A stretch of 64,000 bases of DNA, taken from an uncultured Flavobacteriales bacterium. GTDB taxonomy: Bacteria > Bacteroidota > Bacteroidia > Flavobacteriales_D > Crocinitomicaceae. Below are positions 17,125 through 27,180 of the stretch, one piece after another. The notes under the pieces were generated by a model, which did no database searches, was not told where the DNA came from, and was given only the letters and a program-made list of their open reading frames with translations. The position numbers and the translations under genes are program-made. Where the stretch lies: positions 1,230,435-1,294,434 of the forward strand of contig CALSTG010000001.1 in the NCBI GenBank assembly GCA_943789205.1, written 5' to 3'. The first letter of the stretch is position 1; every line of letters begins with the position of its first letter.

Positions 17125-18043
17125 AGATCCTATAAAAGATTTGTTCAGAGACAAACTCCAATCTCATGAGGTTATGCCGAGTAAAGCGGTATGGTCGAAT
17201 GTTTCGAGTTCTCTTGGACATTCTGCAGCCTCGGCTTCAGGCTTAGGCGCTTCTTCTATTTTGAAAATCGCTGCTGTTGTCGTTGGTGTTTCCACTGTTG
17301 GTGTGGTTAGCTATCTTTACATGAACAACGAAGATTCAAATTCAAAATCTAACAAAAAAATTGTTTTGCAAGATGAGGTTTTAGATGAGCCTGCATCTTC
17401 TGAAACCATAAGTGTTCCTCAAAACACTAAACCAAAAGAGCCAGTTAAAAATAGTGAAACTGAGCTTATTTTAGAAAGTGAAATTTCTGACAATGTTATT
17501 CGGGAATCTCAACCTGAATCTTTAATCACCCAAGAAAGTTTGCCTGTGTCTCCCTCCTTTGAAAACCAAGCGAATCTTGAAGTACAAGAAACATCTGACG
17601 TTGTAGAGAGTGTTCCCGAAGTTATAAGTGAATTGCCAACAACTCCAGTAGAGCAAATTACTCCATCTCCTCAAGAAAACATAGCTGAGGTTGTACAATA
17701 CGCTCAAGATGAAGTTGTTTCGGTTGAAACTTTAGTCGAGGACAGCGAAATATCTAATTCGTTTGAAGAGGTAATTGTTTTGCCAAATATTTTTACTCCG
17801 AATGGGGATCGGGTTAATGATGTATTTATGATTGAAATGACCGAAAAATCAGAATTTCAAATCATCGTACTAAATGCCAAAAATCAAACGGTGTTTAAAT
17901 CAAACGACGCCAATTTCGAATGGGATGGAACAATGCTTAATGGTGAACCAGCCCCAACAGGTAATTATCTTTACTATTTTTCTGCAAAAGACTTGAACGG
18001 TAAAGACGTTACTAAATCATCTATTTTGAAGATTCAGCGATAA
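17114..18043 (+). CDS. Membrane-anchored anti-sigma-like protein ending in a T9SS type B-like domain
   Basis: 309 residues: a cytoplasmic N-terminus of about 48 residues (DPIKDLFRDKLQSHEVMPSKAVWSNV), one membrane helix (about 49-70), a long Pro/Glu/Ser-rich linker (about 71-215), and a C-terminal domain (about 218-309) of the gliding-motility/T9SS-B type (LPNIFTPNGDRVNDVF ... FEWDGTMLNGEPAPTGNYLYYF). There is no cleavable signal peptide. Overlap with the sigma gene argues for an anti-sigma role, but no zinc anti-sigma motif is visible. The outer domain could report on T9SS state; that is inference. Confidence 0.8.
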   Translation: MSDKDPIKDLFRDKLQSHEVMPSKAVWSNVSSSLGHSAASASGLGASSILKIAAVVVGVSTVGVVSYLYMNNEDSNSKSNKKIVLQDEVLDEPASSETISVPQNTKPKEPVKNSETELILESEISDNVIRESQPESLITQESLPVSPSFENQANLEVQETSDVVESVPEVISELPTTPVEQITPSPQENIAEVVQYAQDEVVSVETLVEDSEISNSFEEVIVLPNIFTPNGDRVNDVFMIEMTEKSEFQIIVLNAKNQTVFKSNDANFEWDGTMLNGEPAPTGNYLYYFSAKDLNGKDVTKSSILKIQR

Positions 18044-18743
18044 AAGGAGCGCTATCAGTGTCAATTTTCTTTAAGCCCAAGTAAAAAAGAATAATTCCTA
18101 TTGTCATTAATAGATGCGATAAATCACCTTTATCAAACCATCTAAAAAGATTGATTTTCATTAAAAAAACAATTGCACTCGGTAGCATCACAACAACCCC
18201 GAGAATCAACCATTTGAAACTTCTTTGAAATTTTAGATTCAAAGAACTGGCTAAAGAGACAGAGATAAATACACCAATAACCGTGTTAATTACTATAGGC
18301 AGAAAGCCAATCGTATGGTCATTATCAAATGCTTTTGTAGAAATTACGGTTATCACACTCAGAAAAACCCCAATCATTTTAAAAAAAGAAATTTTGCCTA
18401 GAATATTGTTTTTATTGAACCTTCTTGAGGACTTAACCATAGCTTTTTCAATAAAATAAACACTTAGAATACCTGATATCCAAGTAGGGAATTTACCCTG
18501 TGGCCCTGAATAAGAATACAATCCATGAGCTATAGACCCCATAATCGCACCAATACCAAAAGTTAAAAAGAAGTAGTACCAATACTTCAAGAATCCGTGG
18601 CTTTTTCTTCTGTTGTATAATTTAAAAACAAAATAAAAACTAACACTAGCCATAATTAAATCCGTTATGATAGCATTGGGTTCTAGAATAGTGAATCCAT
18701 TGAGGTCTAAACTGATTTTAGGAAAATCTTCGCCTATTTGCAT
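18021..18743 (-). CDS. Multi-spanning membrane protein of unknown function (DUF6962-like)
   Basis: 240 residues with about seven membrane helices and conserved-looking HGLYSYSGPQGKFP and FRWFDKGDLSHLLM segments. It resembles a flavobacterial DUF6962-type family, an assignment from memory. ATG 18743 is preferred over longer starts because a promoter (TTTTG, 19 bp, TACTTTCG) ends 7 nt before it. The 3' end overlaps the convergent anti-sigma-like gene by 23 nt. No function can be given. Confidence 0.75.
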   Translation of the reverse strand: MQIGEDFPKISLDLNGFTILEPNAIITDLIMASVSFYFVFKLYNRRKSHGFLKYWYYFFLTFGIGAIMGSIAHGLYSYSGPQGKFPTWISGILSVYFIEKAMVKSSRRFNKNNILGKISFFKMIGVFLSVITVISTKAFDNDHTIGFLPIVINTVIGVFISVSLASSLNLKFQRSFKWLILGVVVMLPSAIVFLMKINLFRWFDKGDLSHLLMTIGIILFYLGLKKIDTDSAPFIAESSK

Positions 18744-18750
18744 TGTGGCA

Positions 18751-18782
18751 CGAAAGTAATTGGAATAATACAATGCACAAAA
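18751..18782 (-). promoter_or_regulatory. Promoter of the DUF6962-like gene
   Basis: Minus strand TTTTG (18782-18778), 19 bp, TACTTTCG (18758-18751), a TAnnTTCG variant of the -7 box, ending 7 nt before ATG 18743. Confidence 0.5.
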
Positions 18783-18850
18783 CTTGTATGTCAATTTGGT
18801 AATTCCGAACCAAAGCAACTCATTAACTTTAAAATAATTAATTTCATTAT

Positions 18851-19747
18851 ATGTACAAACCCAATGCCCTCGCTAAAGGCGATCTTATATTCATAGTTTC
18901 GCCAGCAAAAAGTATAGAAGCACAACATATAAGCCATGCAAAGAAAACCATGGAGGATTGGGGTTATAAAGTTGAAATTTCAAAACATGCCTCTAATAGG
19001 CGTAATTATTTTTCAGGTTCTGATAATGAACGATTATCTGATTTGCAAAAGGCCTTAGATGATTCAAAAGTTAAAGCCATTGTTTGTGCGCGAGGAGGTT
19101 ATGGTTCGGTAAGAATATTGGATGAATTAAATTGGAGTGGTTTTAAGACGCATCCTAAATGGCTTGTTGGATTTAGTGACATTACCGTTTTTCATTTGCG
19201 TTGTGCTATTCTAGGTATTATGAGTTTACATGCAACGATGCCCTTGAATTTTGCCTCTAATTCCAAGGAAGCCTTATCTACATTGGATGCGGCTTTATCT
19301 GGAAAACAATTTGAAATAAATGCGCCAAGTTCATCCTTTAATAAAGCAGGTCTAGCATCAGGAAAGCTTATTGGTGGAAATTTGAGTATAATTTTTAGTT
19401 TACTTGGGACCCAAGATCGCTTTGATTTCGAAAAAGGGATTTTGTTTTTGGAGGATTTATCTGAGCAACTTTACCATTTAGATCGTATGTTTTTTGCTTT
19501 GAAAAAAGCAGGGATTTTCAACAAAATAAATGGACTTATTATAGGAGGAATGACAGATTTAAAGGATACAACACCCTCTTTTGGAATGACATACGAAGAA
19601 ATTATTCTCGAAAAAATGAAAGGGATTGCTGTTCCAATCTGTTTTAATTTCCCTTCAGGACATATTGATGATAATAGGGCTATGATTCTTGGTGCACCTG
19701 TTGAATTCAACGTGAATTCTTATGGCGCAACGCTGCGTTATGTATAA
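18851..19747 (+). CDS. LD-carboxypeptidase (peptidase S66)
   Basis: Cleaves the terminal D-alanine from murein tetrapeptides during cell-wall recycling. The 298 residues match family length. The nucleophile Ser109 lies in WLVGFSDITV after the CARGGYGSVRIL segment; the Glu of the triad is in LFLEDLSEQ (about 200) and the His in FPSGHIDDN (about 272). No signal peptide, so it acts in the cytoplasm. Monocistronic, divergent from the DUF6962-like gene. Confidence 0.93.
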   Translation: MYKPNALAKGDLIFIVSPAKSIEAQHISHAKKTMEDWGYKVEISKHASNRRNYFSGSDNERLSDLQKALDDSKVKAIVCARGGYGSVRILDELNWSGFKTHPKWLVGFSDITVFHLRCAILGIMSLHATMPLNFASNSKEALSTLDAALSGKQFEINAPSSSFNKAGLASGKLIGGNLSIIFSLLGTQDRFDFEKGILFLEDLSEQLYHLDRMFFALKKAGIFNKINGLIIGGMTDLKDTTPSFGMTYEEIILEKMKGIAVPICFNFPSGHIDDNRAMILGAPVEFNVNSYGATLRYV

Positions 19748-19793
19748 TTATTCTAAATAAGAACCTTTTTTATAGAGTATTGTTGAATAGGAG

Positions 19794-19801
19794 TAACTTT
19801 G
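19794..19801 (+). promoter_or_regulatory. -7 box (TAACTTTG) of sdhCAB
   Basis: Exact TAnnTTTG, 24 nt before ATG 19826; a TTTT about 23 bp upstream is a poor -33 element. Confidence 0.55.
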
Positions 19802-19825
19802 TAGCGATTTAAAAGTACCACGTAT

Positions 19826-20704
19826 ATGAGCAATTCTGCATTTATAAAATCGTCAATAGCCAAAAAATATTGGATGGCCTTGACTGGTTTATTCTTATGC
19901 CTGTTTTTAGTAGGACATTTATTAGGGAATCTTCAGCTTATTTTCTCCACGGGAGAGGAGGGAAGAAGGGTTTTTAATGAATATGCATACTTTATGACGC
20001 ACAATCCTGCTGTTAAGGTATTGTCCTATTTAACCTATTTTTCAATATTATTTCATGCCATTGATGGAATTGCATTGTTCGTTCAGAATAAAAAGGCACG
20101 TCCTGTTGCTTATGCCTATTCTAAACCAAGTGCCAACTCTTCAATGCCGTCGAGATATATGGCGTTATTGGGTACGCTTGTACTTGTTTTTATAGCAACA
20201 CATATGTCGAATTTTTGGTGGAAAATGAAATACACTGAAGAAATTCCCTTACACTCTTATTTCGCAAAAACAGATAAAGATTTTGGGGATACTACTTATG
20301 CCAAAGTTTTTGAGACTAAAGAGTTCTATTACAGTCAAACCGGGCCTATCCCAAAAGATACAGCAGCAACTACGGTTAAAGGTCTTGACATTATGGTTAA
20401 AGGAACCAACTTAAAATACGGCAGTGGTTACAAGGACCTACACACGGTAGTTCTTCAATACTTCAGTAAACAAAACAAATCTGAATCAGGAGTTCCAGTA
20501 GGATTACTAGGCACTTTATTCTATGTGATTTCTATGGCTGTTCTTGGTTTCCATTTATGGCATGGATTTGCTTCGGCATTTCAATCTCTGGGACTGAACC
20601 ATCCTACTTACACCCCTTTAATCAAAACATTTGGTAGGGCTTTTTCGGTTGTGGTACCGGGCTTATTTGCAATCATACCTGTGTTTTTATATTTAATTAG
20701 CTAG
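19826..20704 (+). CDS. sdhC: Succinate dehydrogenase cytochrome b subunit with extra loop
   Basis: Five-helix heme anchor (Bacteroidota type B) that carries electrons from SdhAB to menaquinone. Conserved parts include [31 protein letters not shown], and [16 protein letters not shown] near the C-terminus, with heme-ligand histidines. At 292 residues it is long for the family: about 60 hydrophilic residues (roughly 143-205, Lys/Asp/Tyr-rich) are inserted between helices 3 and 4. First gene of sdhCAB, 11 nt before sdhA. Confidence 0.95.
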   Translation: MSNSAFIKSSIAKKYWMALTGLFLCLFLVGHLLGNLQLIFSTGEEGRRVFNEYAYFMTHNPAVKVLSYLTYFSILFHAIDGIALFVQNKKARPVAYAYSKPSANSSMPSRYMALLGTLVLVFIATHMSNFWWKMKYTEEIPLHSYFAKTDKDFGDTTYAKVFETKEFYYSQTGPIPKDTAATTVKGLDIMVKGTNLKYGSGYKDLHTVVLQYFSKQNKSESGVPVGLLGTLFYVISMAVLGFHLWHGFASAFQSLGLNHPTYTPLIKTFGRAFSVVVPGLFAIIPVFLYLIS

Positions 20705-20715
20705 AAATTAATACT

Positions 20716-22728
20716 ATGTCAAGTTTAGATTCTAAAATACCAAAAGGTCCAATAGAAAAAAAGTGGACAGATCATAAGAACCACATGAAATTAGTGGCTC
20801 CAAATAACAGACCTAAAATAGATGTTATTGTTGTTGGAACCGGATTAGCAGGTGCATCTGCCTCCGCTTCATTGGGCGAGATGGGTTACAATGTTAAAAC
20901 CTTTTGTTTTCAAGATTCACCGCGACGAGCGCATTCAATAGCCGCTCAAGGAGGCATAAATGCTGCGAAGAATTATCAGAACGATGGAGATAGTGTTTAT
21001 CGACTATTTTACGATACTATCAAAGGTGGAGATTACCGATCAAGAGAAGCCAATGTGTATCGATTGGCTGAAGTTTCTGCAAATATTATTGACCAGTGTG
21101 TTGCCCAAGGTGTTCCTTTTGCGCGCGAATATGGTGGTCTTTTAGATAACCGCTCATTCGGTGGTGTGCAGGTAAGAAGAACTTTTTATGCGGCAGGTCA
21201 GACAGGTCAACAATTACTTCTTGGGGCCTATTCGGCATTATCTAGACAAATAGGATTAGGACGTGTAAAAATGTATCACAGACACGAGATGATGGATCTT
21301 GTCAAAGTGGATGGAAAGGCAAGAGGAATTATTGCAAGAAATTTAGTTTCTGGAGAGCTGGAACGTCATTCAGCGCATGCTGTTGTTATTGCTTCAGGAG
21401 GTTATGGAAATGTATACTTCCTCTCTACAAACGCTATGGGTAGCAATGTATCTGCCGCTTGGAAAATACATAAGCGAGGTGCACATTTTGCAAACCCATG
21501 TTACGTGCAAATTCATCCGACTTGTATTCCTGTTCATGGTACAAATCAATCAAAACTTACGCTCATGTCTGAGTCGCTTAGGAACTCTGGTAGAATATGG
21601 GTCCCTAAACGAAAAGAAGATGCTGAAGCAGTGCGTCAAGGTAAATTGAAACCTACAGAAATCGCAGAAGAGCATAGAGATTATTACTTAGAAAGAAGAT
21701 ATCCTGCTTTTGGAAACTTAGTTCCGCGTGATGTGGCTTCAAGAGCTGCGAAAGAACGTTGCGATGAGGGATATGGAATAGAAGCCAATGACACAAATGA
21801 AGGAGTCTATCTAGATTTTGCATCAGAAATTCGAAGTAAAGGTAAACAAGTAGCTTATGCAAAGGGAGATCATAATCCTACTGAAGATACCGTTGTTAGG
21901 CTCGGTAAAGCATGGGTAGAAGAAAAGTATGGGAACTTATTTCAAATGTACCAGCAGATAACGGATCAAAATCCATATGAAACACCGATGAAAATATATC
22001 CGGCTGTACATTACACAATGGGCGGAGTTTGGGTAGACTATAATCTTCAGAGTACAATTCCTGGATGTTTTGTTGCAGGTGAGGCAAATTTTTCAGACCA
22101 TGGTGCAAACCGACTTGGAGCATCTGCTTTAATGCAAGGACTTGCTGATGGTTATTTCGTTTTACCTTATACGATAGCGAATTACCTTGCCAATGAAATA
22201 CGAACAGGTGAGATTCCAACGGATTCAAAGGAGTTTGATGAAGTAGAGGGAGATGTGAAAGCATCTATCGAAAAGTTAATTGCTGTGAAAGGCTCACATT
22301 CAGTAGATTATTTCCATAAAAAACTTGGTTTGATAATGTGGAACAAGGTTGGTATGAGCAGAAGTGAATCTGGACTAAAGACAGCAATTTCTGAGTTGTC
22401 CGAATTGCGAGATGCTTTTTATAATGATGTTTTCATTCCGGGTGAGGCAGGTGAAATGAATGCGGAGCTTGAAAAAGCTATGCGGGTGGCTGATTTACTA
22501 GAACTTGGTCAGCTAATGGCAAAGGATGCATTGGAACGAAACGAGTCTTGCGGTGGCCACTTTAGAGAAGAATACCAAGATGAAGAGGGTGAAACATTAA
22601 GAGACGATCAGAATTTTAAATATGTGGCAGCTTGGGAATACAATGGTATGGATGCTAACAATTCCAAACTTCATAAAGAAGAATTAGCATACGAGTCAAT
22701 TAAAATTGCAGAAAGAAATTACAAGTAA
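20716..22728 (+). CDS. sdhA: Succinate dehydrogenase/fumarate reductase flavoprotein subunit
   Basis: Oxidises succinate to fumarate on covalently bound FAD. The 670 residues include the dinucleotide-binding [12 protein letters not shown] (about 37-48), the FAD-attachment His in [11 protein letters not shown] (about 71), the substrate-site segment [18 protein letters not shown] and the C-terminal [11 protein letters not shown]. It sits between sdhC and sdhB with 10-11 nt gaps, as one operon feeding the menaquinone pool from the TCA cycle. Confidence 0.97.
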   Translation: MSSLDSKIPKGPIEKKWTDHKNHMKLVAPNNRPKIDVIVVGTGLAGASASASLGEMGYNVKTFCFQDSPRRAHSIAAQGGINAAKNYQNDGDSVYRLFYDTIKGGDYRSREANVYRLAEVSANIIDQCVAQGVPFAREYGGLLDNRSFGGVQVRRTFYAAGQTGQQLLLGAYSALSRQIGLGRVKMYHRHEMMDLVKVDGKARGIIARNLVSGELERHSAHAVVIASGGYGNVYFLSTNAMGSNVSAAWKIHKRGAHFANPCYVQIHPTCIPVHGTNQSKLTLMSESLRNSGRIWVPKRKEDAEAVRQGKLKPTEIAEEHRDYYLERRYPAFGNLVPRDVASRAAKERCDEGYGIEANDTNEGVYLDFASEIRSKGKQVAYAKGDHNPTEDTVVRLGKAWVEEKYGNLFQMYQQITDQNPYETPMKIYPAVHYTMGGVWVDYNLQSTIPGCFVAGEANFSDHGANRLGASALMQGLADGYFVLPYTIANYLANEIRTGEIPTDSKEFDEVEGDVKASIEKLIAVKGSHSVDYFHKKLGLIMWNKVGMSRSESGLKTAISELSELRDAFYNDVFIPGEAGEMNAELEKAMRVADLLELGQLMAKDALERNESCGGHFREEYQDEEGETLRDDQNFKYVAAWEYNGMDANNSKLHKEELAYESIKIAERNYK

Positions 22729-22738
22729 ATAAGAAATT

Positions 22739-23506
22739 ATGGCATCAAAATTCATAAATATTACTTTAAAAGTCTGGAGACAGAAAAATGTTGAATCAAA
22801 AGGAACATTAGAAACCTACGCATTAGACAAAGTTTCTACCGATAGCTCTTTTCTTGAAATGTTAGACCAACTCAATGAGCAGTTAATACTAGGTAAAAAA
22901 GCTCCTGTTGCTTTTGATCATGACTGTAGAGAAGGAATCTGTGGTTCATGTTCTCTTTTTATTAACGGTAGGGCTCATGGTCCTCAAACGCATAATACTA
23001 CTTGTCAGCTTCACATGCGAAGCTTCAAGGATGGAGATACTATATACATTGAACCTTGGCGTTCTAAGGCATTTCCTATTATTAAAGATCTTATTGTCGA
23101 TAGGTCTGCTTTTGATCGTATCCAGCAATCAGGAGGATTTGTTTCTGTAAACACTTCTGGCAATACTATGGATGCCAATGCTATCCCCATTCCTAAAGCG
23201 GATGCAGACAGTGCATTTGAAGCTGCAGCATGTATTGGTTGTGGTGCTTGCGTTGCAAGTTGTAAAAATAGTTCAGCAATGCTTTTTGTAGGTGCTAAGG
23301 TTTCTCAATATTCTTTACTTCCTCAAGGGAAAGTTGAAGCTAAAAAGCGTGTTCAGAACATGGTAAGGCAAATGGATGAAGAAGGTTTTGGAAACTGCAC
23401 AAATACAGGAGCATGCGAAGTTGAGTGTCCTAAAGGAATTTCCTTAGAGAATATCGCAAGAATGAACAGAGATTTTCTTAAGGCAAATTTAAACTCAGAT
23501 AAGTAA
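22739..23506 (+). CDS. sdhB: Succinate dehydrogenase/fumarate reductase iron-sulfur subunit
   Basis: 255 residues carrying the three clusters: [2Fe-2S] ligands in CREGICGSC (about 62-70) with a later Cys (TTCQLH), and [4Fe-4S]/[3Fe-4S] ligands in [13 protein letters not shown] (about 162-174) and [12 protein letters not shown] (about 222-233). It links SdhA to SdhC. The gene ends 2 bp before the convergent T9SS-B gene, with no terminator visible between them. Confidence 0.97.
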   Translation: MASKFINITLKVWRQKNVESKGTLETYALDKVSTDSSFLEMLDQLNEQLILGKKAPVAFDHDCREGICGSCSLFINGRAHGPQTHNTTCQLHMRSFKDGDTIYIEPWRSKAFPIIKDLIVDRSAFDRIQQSGGFVSVNTSGNTMDANAIPIPKADADSAFEAAACIGCGACVASCKNSSAMLFVGAKVSQYSLLPQGKVEAKKRVQNMVRQMDEEGFGNCTNTGACEVECPKGISLENIARMNRDFLKANLNSDK

Positions 23507-23508
23507 AT

Positions 23509-26118
23509 TTACTTTAATACATTTACGATTCCATGGATAACGACTTTTCCGTCTGTATCTTTTGGTTTGAATTTTATTACCCAGGTATATTGTCCTTCTT
23601 GTACAGGAATTCCTCGATTGGAGCTAAATGTACCATCCCAACCTTGAGTGTGATCAAATGATTTCCATATCATCTCACCCCATCGATTGTATATGGAAAT
23701 TTCGTAATTAAATGGGTCAAAACCGCTTGTAAAGACGGGCATGAATGTCTGGTTATGTTCATCAGCATCAGGAGTAAAAGAGTTAGGGATATAGTAAATA
23801 AGTTCCTCCTGGTATATGATTGGTAGAGAAACAGAATCTTCACATCCAATAGGAGAGAACGCAATTAATGTAACTTGATAACCCGTTTGAAGCGTCACAT
23901 CAAAGGTGTGTGAACTTTCCGCAAGTGTAGATCCGTTACCATCTCCGAAATCCCAAATATAAGAAACTGCACCTGCTGAAGTATTAAAGAATTGAACCTC
24001 ACTATTACCAGGGCCAATTGTACCAGGATTCACATAGAATGCTGCTACTGCCTCTTCAGCGCATACAATATTGTTATAGCTCATAGTTGTATCACAACCA
24101 TTGTTATCAGTCATTGCAATAGTTAAATCATAACAACCTGGGTCACTGAAGAAGAAAGGACTTGGATTGTTTGTTCCTACAGCTTCAGAACCGTCTGAAA
24201 AATACCAATTGGTAGCCTCTGCATCTGTATTTAAATTTATCAATTCAACAGAAGCTCCTGCACAAATTGAATTGTCTTCACTATTTAAAATAGGGATTTG
24301 CGTCGTATTTAAAAATACGCTCATTGTATCAAAGTTAATACAACCATTTGCATCTACACCTTCAACGGTATAGGTGTTATTTGAAGTAATATTGAAAGTG
24401 ATATCATTGGTAATATTATTGAACCATTGCGTTCCATCATTCCAATTATATGAGATACCCCCAGAAGCGCTTATGGAAATATCCTCTCCATAACATGCTT
24501 GTTCATCTATACCTGCATAAATTGAAGGCAATGGATTTACAATAACAGATGTGGTCGCTGAGCAGGTATAACCATTTTCATCTGTTGCAATTACCTGAAA
24601 ATCAAAAGAACCAGCGGCTAAGCCTTCTAAATCATTCATGTCTTGATCAGTCCCAATCGAATTCCCATATAGAGACCATTCATAAGTGCAATTACTTGTT
24701 GAAACTGCAGATAAGTTATAATACTCGTTTAAGCAAATTGGACTTGTGTTCGAGGCGTTCACGGTACAACTGCATGAAGGATCTGTTTCAGACAGCACTA
24801 CAACATCGGTTGTTGCCGAACAGCTAAATCCATTATCATCCAATGCACTTACTGTGACGGTCCAAGTACCAGGATCTAGAGCATCTAACCCGGTCAAGTT
24901 TTGTTCGGTACCCAAAATAACGCCGTCTACGACCCATTCGTACGTGCCATTACTTACTGCAGTTGCACTAAGGTCATAAGTCGCATTATAGCAAATTGGA
25001 CCTGTATTTGTTGCAGATATTTCGCAGCTACAAGTAGGGTCAGTAGGGGGAAGAATGATGAGCTGAGTTACATCTGTACAAACAAAACCGTTATCATCTG
25101 TAGCTGTCACTTGAATAGGCCAAGTTCCTGGCGCTAATGCGGCTAGGTTGGTTAGGTTTTGACCTGACCCTATATTGGAACCTAGAATGTCCCATTCATA
25201 AGTTCCGTTACTGACCGTTGAGGCATTGAGACCAAAGGTTGCATTAAAACATATGGGGCCTGTATTTGATGCGTCAACAGAGCAACTGCATTGTGGGTCA
25301 TTCGGATCTAAAACAGTTACAGTTCCTTCTCCAATTCCCACAGCTACAACACCATCCGGTAATATTTCGGTACCCGTTACAGAATATGTTGTAGTTACCG
25401 AAGGAGATACCGTTATAGTCGCAGTTGTCTCATTCGTTTCTGCCCATAAATAATCAGTGGCTCCAGTAGCTGTTAAAACAGCATTGTCTCCAGGACATAT
25501 TGTGGCATCATTAACGGTAATGGGAAGTACAGCTTCGCATGTGACATCTGCAGTTCCAAAGAAGTTTAAAGGCAGTGTGGTTGTTTGAGAACTGTAATTT
25601 GATAAACATACAAGATATTGTTCACCAGCGTTTACATTCAATGCAGGTTCAAAATTGGACCCAGCTCCTCCAGGAGGGAGTGTATTGGCAACACCAGTAA
25701 ACCCTTCGCATTGACCATTCCAATTACAAAGTATAGGCGCTAAAGTATTGTTGAATATATCATCGCATGCGCTTGCGGAATACTGCCACATAATCCAATC
25801 AAGACAACCCGTTCCTCCATCTTGACCAAAAGAAAACTCTAGTAAACCTGACCCGGAAATATTAATGATCATCCAAGTACTGTTGGTTTCCCCAGTGAGT
25901 AGACAGCCTGCATTTCCTGACCCTGGGTTTGTCCCTGGATTAGAAATGTTTCCGTTGAGCTCTTCGAGTCCTGCACCATTAGGATCAATCTGAAAGGAAG
26001 CATCAGTACATATATTATTGTCTACGGCATCTGAACAATCAGGAGCAACAACGGTCTGCGCAAGACTGACATTGAAACATAAAGAGAATAAAAATATTAG
26101 AAACGTAAAATTCCTCAC
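23509..26118 (-). CDS. Large secreted protein with T9SS type B C-terminal domain
   Basis: 869 residues: signal peptide (about 1-20, ending NVSLA), a Cys-rich N-terminal domain (about 25-200) of the type seen in flavobacterial adhesin-like proteins, a beta segment, three tandem Cys-bounded repeats (about 274-528), Ig/PKD-like domains (AAFYVNPGTIGPGNSEVQF in part, YIWDFGDGNG) and a type B domain (IPNSFTPDADEHNQTF ... NRWGEMIWKSFDHTQGWDGTF). T9SS would export it and attach it by the type B route; an adhesive role is inference. Single-gene unit, convergent with sdhB. Confidence 0.85.
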   Translation of the reverse strand: MRNFTFLIFLFSLCFNVSLAQTVVAPDCSDAVDNNICTDASFQIDPNGAGLEELNGNISNPGTNPGSGNAGCLLTGETNSTWMIINISGSGLLEFSFGQDGGTGCLDWIMWQYSASACDDIFNNTLAPILCNWNGQCEGFTGVANTLPPGGAGSNFEPALNVNAGEQYLVCLSNYSSQTTTLPLNFFGTADVTCEAVLPITVNDATICPGDNAVLTATGATDYLWAETNETTATITVSPSVTTTYSVTGTEILPDGVVAVGIGEGTVTVLDPNDPQCSCSVDASNTGPICFNATFGLNASTVSNGTYEWDILGSNIGSGQNLTNLAALAPGTWPIQVTATDDNGFVCTDVTQLIILPPTDPTCSCEISATNTGPICYNATYDLSATAVSNGTYEWVVDGVILGTEQNLTGLDALDPGTWTVTVSALDDNGFSCSATTDVVVLSETDPSCSCTVNASNTSPICLNEYYNLSAVSTSNCTYEWSLYGNSIGTDQDMNDLEGLAAGSFDFQVIATDENGYTCSATTSVIVNPLPSIYAGIDEQACYGEDISISASGGISYNWNDGTQWFNNITNDITFNITSNNTYTVEGVDANGCINFDTMSVFLNTTQIPILNSEDNSICAGASVELINLNTDAEATNWYFSDGSEAVGTNNPSPFFFSDPGCYDLTIAMTDNNGCDTTMSYNNIVCAEEAVAAFYVNPGTIGPGNSEVQFFNTSAGAVSYIWDFGDGNGSTLAESSHTFDVTLQTGYQVTLIAFSPIGCEDSVSLPIIYQEELIYYIPNSFTPDADEHNQTFMPVFTSGFDPFNYEISIYNRWGEMIWKSFDHTQGWDGTFSSNRGIPVQEGQYTWVIKFKPKDTDGKVVIHGIVNVLK
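24535..25299 (-). repeat. Three tandem ~86-codon repeats inside the T9SS-B gene
   Basis: Units begin DPQCSCSVDASNTGPICF (residue 274), DPTCSCEISATNTGPICY (360) and DPSCSCTVNASNTSPICL (446), each continuing with NGTYEW-like, GTW-like and DDNGF.C elements. In DNA about 258 bp per unit: 25299-25042, 25041-24784, 24783-24535. Confidence 0.85.
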
Positions 26119-26174
26119 AGTTTTTGTTTAGTTAGTGTATTAACGCAAAGTGAAGAGGTACAGTTGCCCTGAGT

Positions 26175-26402
26175 CTATTTTAACTTTTGGTCTTTATTAT
26201 TATACCAACCTTCATTGTCCTTAATCTCAACAGGCACATTGGATAACCCGTTCAATTTTCTTTGAATATTCATCCAATAGCACAGTCCACCAGAAATAAC
26301 CAAAATTAAAAAGTAGTTAAATAAATTACCAATGAGTTCAAAAATTCCAAAGGTCCATTGAAATAAGTCGCCTAATAAGTAGAAAAAGTCTGTAGAATTC
26401 AT
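26175..26402 (-). CDS. Small membrane protein (DUF6341-like)
   Basis: 75 residues. A hydrophobic N-terminal half with aromatic residues (FFYLLGDLFQWTFGIFELIG) leads to a membrane helix (about 27-45, FNYFLILVISGGLCYWMNI) and a charged tail. Similar small proteins (DUF6341-like, from memory) are common in Flavobacteriia, with unknown role. It lies between the T9SS-B gene and rnc in the same direction but separated from both. ATG 26402 is clear. Confidence 0.62.
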   Translation of the reverse strand: MNSTDFFYLLGDLFQWTFGIFELIGNLFNYFLILVISGGLCYWMNIQRKLNGLSNVPVEIKDNEGWYNNKDQKLK

Positions 26403-26460
26403 TGTTGTTGTTTTAGAAAGTCAGCTACAAAGTAAGCAAATATTATGTTTAAATCAAAAT

Positions 26461-27165
26461 TCAAATTTCGCCTAATAACTCAAAAGTTTCTTTAGAAGCA
26501 TTCTGCTCCGCTACTTTTTTTGAAGGGCCTTTTCCCATGCCGTACTCTTGTTGGTTGATTTGAACCTGTATACTATACTCCCACTTGCCATTTTTGTGCT
26601 CCTCTGATAATAAGTTGAAGTTGAGCTCTAGTTTTTTTCTTTGGCACCAAATGAAAAGTTTTGATTTGAAATCAATTTCTTCCTCGAGCAGTTGGGTGAA
26701 GTTCAGGTATCGTTTAAAGATATTTCGTTCTAAAATTTTTTTTACTTTGAGGTAACCTCCATCTAAATAAATAGCGCCGATAAGGGCTTCAAATGCATTA
26801 CCTTCAAGTGTAGAAATATTGATTGAACGGTTGTTGTTATAAAGCAATACCTCACGAATTCCGATATCCTCTCCCAGTTTACATAGGTTTTTTCGGTTTA
26901 CTATTTTCGATTTGAGCTTTGTTAAAGCACCTTCATTACTTTCAGGAAATTTCAAGAAAAGAAATTCTGCAGTAATGGAATCAAGTATGGCATCTCCCAA
27001 AAACTCTAGACGTTCATTGGAATATTCGTTGTCTGAATGGGAAATAAAAGATTTATGGGTGATGGCCTTTTGAAAATAGAAGATTTTGTTTGGCCGATAA
27101 CCAAATTTACTGAGAATGAAACGATAGAGTTTAAGTTCACCCTCTGTCTTTTTCTTTTTAAACAA
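26461..27165 (-). CDS. rnc: Ribonuclease III
   Basis: Cleaves double-stranded RNA in rRNA and mRNA processing. The 234 residues show the catalytic signature NERLEFLGDAILD (about 45-57), the second acidic site in FEALIGAIYLDGGY and a C-terminal dsRNA-binding domain ending GPSKKVAEQNASKETFE. No ATG is available: the start is TTG 27165 (FKKKKTEGE...), 15 bp after the fabF stop, or a rarer codon just upstream. Third gene of the conserved acpP-fabF-rnc cluster. Confidence 0.94.
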   Translation of the reverse strand: MFKKKKTEGELKLYRFILSKFGYRPNKIFYFQKAITHKSFISHSDNEYSNERLEFLGDAILDSITAEFLFLKFPESNEGALTKLKSKIVNRKNLCKLGEDIGIREVLLYNNNRSINISTLEGNAFEALIGAIYLDGGYLKVKKILERNIFKRYLNFTQLLEEEIDFKSKLFIWCQRKKLELNFNLLSEEHKNGKWEYSIQVQINQQEYGMGKGPSKKVAEQNASKETFELLGEI

Positions 27166-27180
27166 AGGTATTTTCAGAAT

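Noticed and set aside
20960-22264. Several 60-120 codon frames on both strands within sdhA
   Set aside because: SdhA is complete and conserved over the whole region; composition of the alternative frames is not protein-like.
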